From Algoriphagus sp. (GTDB lineage: Bacteria; Bacteroidota; Bacteroidia; Cytophagales; Cyclobacteriaceae): DNA of 64,000 nucleotides. Below are positions 60,708-64,000 of this stretch, in pieces. The stretch spans positions 1 to 64,000 of the forward strand of contig NZ_JAQWXX010000132.1 in NCBI RefSeq assembly GCF_029254265.1. The letters run 5' to 3'. The stretch's first letter is position 1. The number at the start of each line of letters is the position of its first letter. Below the pieces are notes generated by a model. The model saw only the letters and a list, made by a program, of their open reading frames with translations. It ran no database searches and was not told the DNA's origin. The position numbers and the translations under genes are program-made.

Positions 60708-62015
60708 TTATTTTACTTCGAAGCTTGCTCTTCTTGCCATCTGTCTTGCGTCAGCAGAAGACTTATCTACACTTGTATCTTCTCCATAGCCTTTATAAGA
60801 AATTCTTGAAGGATCAACTCCAGAAGAAATCAATAAGTCATAAACTGCCTTAGCCCTTCTTTCAGAAAGTTTCATGTTGTAGTCTTCTGGACCCAATTCG
60901 TCTGCATAACCTTTAACTTCAACACTTACTCCTGGATTCTTTTTTAAGAAGTTTGATACATAGTTAGCTGCGCTAGTAGAATAGGCTAGTGGCTTATCAC
61001 TGTCGAATGCATAGTAAACATTCACGTAGCCATCATTAATGGCTTTTATTAGGAAGTCAACTTGTTCTACAATCTTTTCTACTGGACAGCCTCCTGTTGA
61101 AGAAGGGCCAGGAAGGAATGGACAATTATCCAGATGATCTGGTGTGCCGTCACCATCAGAATCCATTGTTACTCCAAAGCTATTTACTCTAGCTCCAGCG
61201 GGAGTATTGGGTTCTTTATCTAAGTAATCAGGTACTCCATCTCCGTCAGAATCCTTTAACATATCTTTGATTTCATTGATATTAGAAGTGAGTTCTTCTT
61301 TAGAAGCATACTTATCGGGTTCTATGAACCAATCTGCATGAGTCTCATTTTTTCCTAAGTAAAAATTAAGCCCTATGGTACCGGTCCACCAGGTGGCAGT
61401 AGCGTGGGGAAAAGGGATTTCTGGTAAAAAAGGTCTTCCAATCTGATTAAAGTCATTTCCGTCGAATGTATATCGCTGTCTTCCGTTGACAATCATAGAA
61501 ATAGTTCCTTGTAAGCTGATTCTATTTGAAAGAGAATACAGCCCTTTTAATGATGAGTTAAAAGAATAAACATAATCAGGATCAAAATCGGGTAACTTAC
61601 CTTCTGAGTTAATCCGATCTTCTGATTTTAAAGATCCAAAACCTGCTCCAAATTCACCTAAAACAGTAAACCTTTTTGTAAATGTTTCAAATGAAAGTGA
61701 TCGACCAATATTCCAAACACCTCGTAAACTAAGACTTAGGTAATCTGTTTTGAATTCAGGACTTACATCTTTGGCTTCACTAAAACTTCCAAATCCAAAA
61801 TTTCCGGAAAATCCAAAGTATTGGTTGACCATATATCTTCCACCAAAATCGACATGTCCAATATTAAGTGTAGGAGATAAATAGCCACCTGTGAGTGGTC
61901 CCATAGGCTTATTTACACCTAGGTTAGCGTCAATTGACCATTTGTTGAAATCTTTTTGGGAAAATGCTGTATTGGAAATAAATACAATTGATAGGAATAA
62001 TAAAAGGTGTCTCAT
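60708..62015 (-). CDS. OmpA family protein with TSP3-like Ca-binding repeats
   Basis: MRHLLLFLSIVFISNTAFSQ signal; DSDGDGVPDYLD...DSDGDGTPDHLDNCPFLPG; OmpA C-terminus VEVKGYADELGPEDYNMKLSERRAKAVYDLL. Confidence 0.92.
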   Translation of the reverse strand: MRHLLLFLSIVFISNTAFSQKDFNKWSIDANLGVNKPMGPLTGGYLSPTLNIGHVDFGGRYMVNQYFGFSGNFGFGSFSEAKDVSPEFKTDYLSLSLRGVWNIGRSLSFETFTKRFTVLGEFGAGFGSLKSEDRINSEGKLPDFDPDYVYSFNSSLKGLYSLSNRISLQGTISMIVNGRQRYTFDGNDFNQIGRPFLPEIPFPHATATWWTGTIGLNFYLGKNETHADWFIEPDKYASKEELTSNINEIKDMLKDSDGDGVPDYLDKEPNTPAGARVNSFGVTMDSDGDGTPDHLDNCPFLPGPSSTGGCPVEKIVEQVDFLIKAINDGYVNVYYAFDSDKPLAYSTSAANYVSNFLKKNPGVSVEVKGYADELGPEDYNMKLSERRAKAVYDLLISSGVDPSRISYKGYGEDTSVDKSSADARQMARRASFEVK

Positions 62016-62231
62016 TTCAAAGGATATTTGATTAGGGTAATTCAGCTTCAAAATTATAGAAAAAAGGAGTAAAAAAACTTACTTTCTTTGTTCTTTGAAT
62101 AATAATCAATTTTCAGCATGAGAATTCTGACTTCCGATGGAAAAGCGAATGAATAATAAAATGAATTTTGATTTTCAGTTTTAAAAATAGAAGATTGATA
62201 ATCTGAATTTTTTTTCCAATTCTTTATAAAA

Positions 62232-62265
62232 AAGAAAGCCTGATCAAATTTGATCAGGCTTTCTT
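62232..62265 (-). terminator. terminator downstream of the proximal OmpA gene, 34-nt perfect palindrome
   Basis: AAGAAAGCCTGATCAAA/TTTGATCAGGCTTTCTT, arms directly abutting. Confidence 0.75.
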
Positions 62266-62283
62266 AAATATATGTTAGGAGAA

Positions 62284-63570
62284 TTACTTCACTTCGAAGC
62301 TTGCTCTTCTTGCCATTTGTCTTGCATCAGCTGAAGACTTATCAACACTTGTGTCCTCGCCATAACCTTTGTAAGAGATTCTTGAAGCATCAATTCCAGA
62401 AGCAATTATCAGATCATATACAGCCTTAGCTCTTCTTTCAGAAAGCTTCATGTTGTAATCTTCTGGACCTAATTCGTCGGCATAACCTTTAACCTCAACA
62501 CTTACACCTGGATTCTTTTTCAAGAAGTTTGATACATAGTTAGCTGCGCTAGTAGAATAACCTAGTGGCTTATCGCTGTCGAATGCATAGTAAACATTCA
62601 CATATCCGTCATTTAAAGCCTTTCTGAAGAAATCAACTTGCTCAACAACTTCTTCTACTGGGCAACCGCCTGTAGAGGCTGGACCAGGAAGGAATGGACA
62701 TTTATCCATGTGATCAGGAGTACCATCACCATCAGAATCCATAGTCATACCAGAAGAATTAACTCTTGCTCCTGCTGGAGTGTTAGGCTCTTTGTCCAAA
62801 TAATCTGGAACACCATCACCGTCTGAATCTTTCAACATGTCTTTAATACCGTTGATCTGAGTAGCAAGTTCCTCTTTGGTAGCATATTTGTCAGCAGCAA
62901 TAAACCAGTCTGCATGTTCTTCGCTTTTACCCAAATAAAACTGTAATCCAAGTGTTCCAGACCACCAAGTACCATTTGCACCATAGAAACCGTTGTCAGT
63001 TGAAGGTCTAATAGCTGTAGAGCCATCCCAAGTGACAGTTTGTCTACCGTTCAAAACAGTACTAATATCACCAACTAAGGCTATATTTTTACTTAGTTTC
63101 AATTGAGGTGTTAATCCAAACATGATGGTATAAACATCATCGTCGAAATCATTATACAGATTCTCTTCAGGATTAACTCTGCCTATTCCAGCTCCACCAT
63201 GGAGTAATAATCCAAAACTTCTTGTGAATGATTCGAAATTCATGATTCTTCCAATGTTTGCTACACCTTGAAGATTCATTCTAAAATATTTGGTATCGAA
63301 TGGGAGGCTTTGGGAATCATTTCCTTTTGCTTCTCTCATTGATCCAAATCCATAATCCAATTTTAGACCAAATTTTTCATTTAACATGTAACGAGCACCG
63401 AATTCGATGTGACCCAAATTTAACGTAGGAGATAGAAAGTCAGGACCCAGCGGAGCCATTGGCTTGTTAAAACCGCCACCTACTTCTAGTGACCATTTGT
63501 CGAATTCTTGAGCGTTAGCGCCGAATGCTAAGGCGCCAGCCATAATTGTTGATAGTATTATTTTTTTCAT
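62284..63570 (-). CDS. OmpA family protein with TSP3-like Ca-binding repeats (tandem paralogue)
   Basis: Signal MKKIILSTIMAGALAFGANAQ; C-terminal half nearly identical to the neighbour. Confidence 0.92.
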   Translation of the reverse strand: MKKIILSTIMAGALAFGANAQEFDKWSLEVGGGFNKPMAPLGPDFLSPTLNLGHIEFGARYMLNEKFGLKLDYGFGSMREAKGNDSQSLPFDTKYFRMNLQGVANIGRIMNFESFTRSFGLLLHGGAGIGRVNPEENLYNDFDDDVYTIMFGLTPQLKLSKNIALVGDISTVLNGRQTVTWDGSTAIRPSTDNGFYGANGTWWSGTLGLQFYLGKSEEHADWFIAADKYATKEELATQINGIKDMLKDSDGDGVPDYLDKEPNTPAGARVNSSGMTMDSDGDGTPDHMDKCPFLPGPASTGGCPVEEVVEQVDFFRKALNDGYVNVYYAFDSDKPLGYSTSAANYVSNFLKKNPGVSVEVKGYADELGPEDYNMKLSERRAKAVYDLIIASGIDASRISYKGYGEDTSVDKSSADARQMARRASFEVK

Positions 63571-63616
63571 AACAAAAAATTTTTGTTCAAATTTTAAGTG
63601 TTGATAGATGTGAATA

Positions 63617-63646
63617 CAAATTTATAAACTTTTAATTTACTACAAA
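63617..63646 (-). promoter_or_regulatory. Bacteroidota-type promoter of the proximal OmpA gene
   Basis: Minus strand TTTG (63646-63643), 18-nt spacer, TAAATTTG (63624-63617). Confidence 0.5.
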
Positions 63647-63741
63647 TCTAAATGAATTATTTAAAAGCATATTGCAGCAAAAAAATAATTCTAAACTTTT
63701 TTTCAAATTAAGTTAATGAATTTAACATATTTTATGCCAAA

Positions 63742-64000
63742 ATGAAATTTTTAACTGAAATCCTTAATATAAATGCAGTTTCGGGTGATGAATCTAGCAT
63801 TTCTGAGTTTTTGATCAAGACAATACAGAAACGAAGTGTTACTTGGAAAGTTTCGCCAGAAATATATTCTGGTGAAGAGTTTCATGATTGTATTCTTTTG
63901 AAATTCGGAAACCCCAAAACTGCTGTTTTTGCCCATATAGACACTGTGGGATTCATGGTTCGTTATGCTAATCAACTGATTAGCATTGGAGGTCCCGAGA
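63742..64000 (+). CDS. M42/M20-like metallopeptidase, N-terminal part (truncated by the window end)
   Basis: ATG 63742: MKFLTEILNINAVSGDESSISEFL...FGNPKTAVFAHIDTVGFMVRYANQLISIGGPE, open to the edge; absent from the ORF track. Confidence 0.8.
   Translation, partial: MKFLTEILNINAVSGDESSISEFLIKTIQKRSVTWKVSPEIYSGEEFHDCILLKFGNPKTAVFAHIDTVGFMVRYANQLISIGGPE

Overview
The window reads as a continuous chromosomal segment of a Bacteroidota bacterium, probably Cytophagales/Cyclobacteriaceae (Algoriphagus-like). I infer this from a T9SS-type C-terminal sorting domain, TAnnTTTG-type -7 promoter boxes, DUF4199/DUF4221/DUF2461-type families, and a fused thrA followed by thrB and thrC. It is gene-dense and mostly housekeeping: cell wall (murF), lipid A/KDO (kdtA/waaA), threonine operon (thrABC), glycine and lipoate metabolism (gcvP, lipA), glycogen/alpha-glucan enzymes (GH57, GT4, debranching enzyme), glycerolipid genes (GPAT, gpsA), fbp, panB, rsgA, recR, clpS, a DEAD-box helicase, and tandem OmpA proteins. 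There are two clear tRNA genes, Ala(GGC) and His(GTG). I see no rRNA, CRISPR array, transposase, prophage or obvious defence island. I did not find a clearly new multi-gene system. The least explained signals are small. (1) An intact tRNA-Ala is bracketed by two broken tRNA-like pieces, each interrupted by a related 18-bp palindrome. (2) A Thr-containing leader ORF with a T7 slippery run and competing hairpins lies upstream of thrA. (3) A perfect 12+2+12 bp palindrome sits on the start of a Fic AMPylase gene. (4) A 28-codon uORF carrying a perfect 12-bp inverted repeat lies before a Tat-like Gfo/Idh/MocA oxidoreductase. (5) A 46-aa ORF with its own terminator was missed by the ORF track. (6) A fructosamine-kinase/LMW-PTP pair looks like a deglycation module. 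(7) The dihydroorotase homologue has Gln in place of the first metal-ligand His. All calls are by eye; no database search was run.
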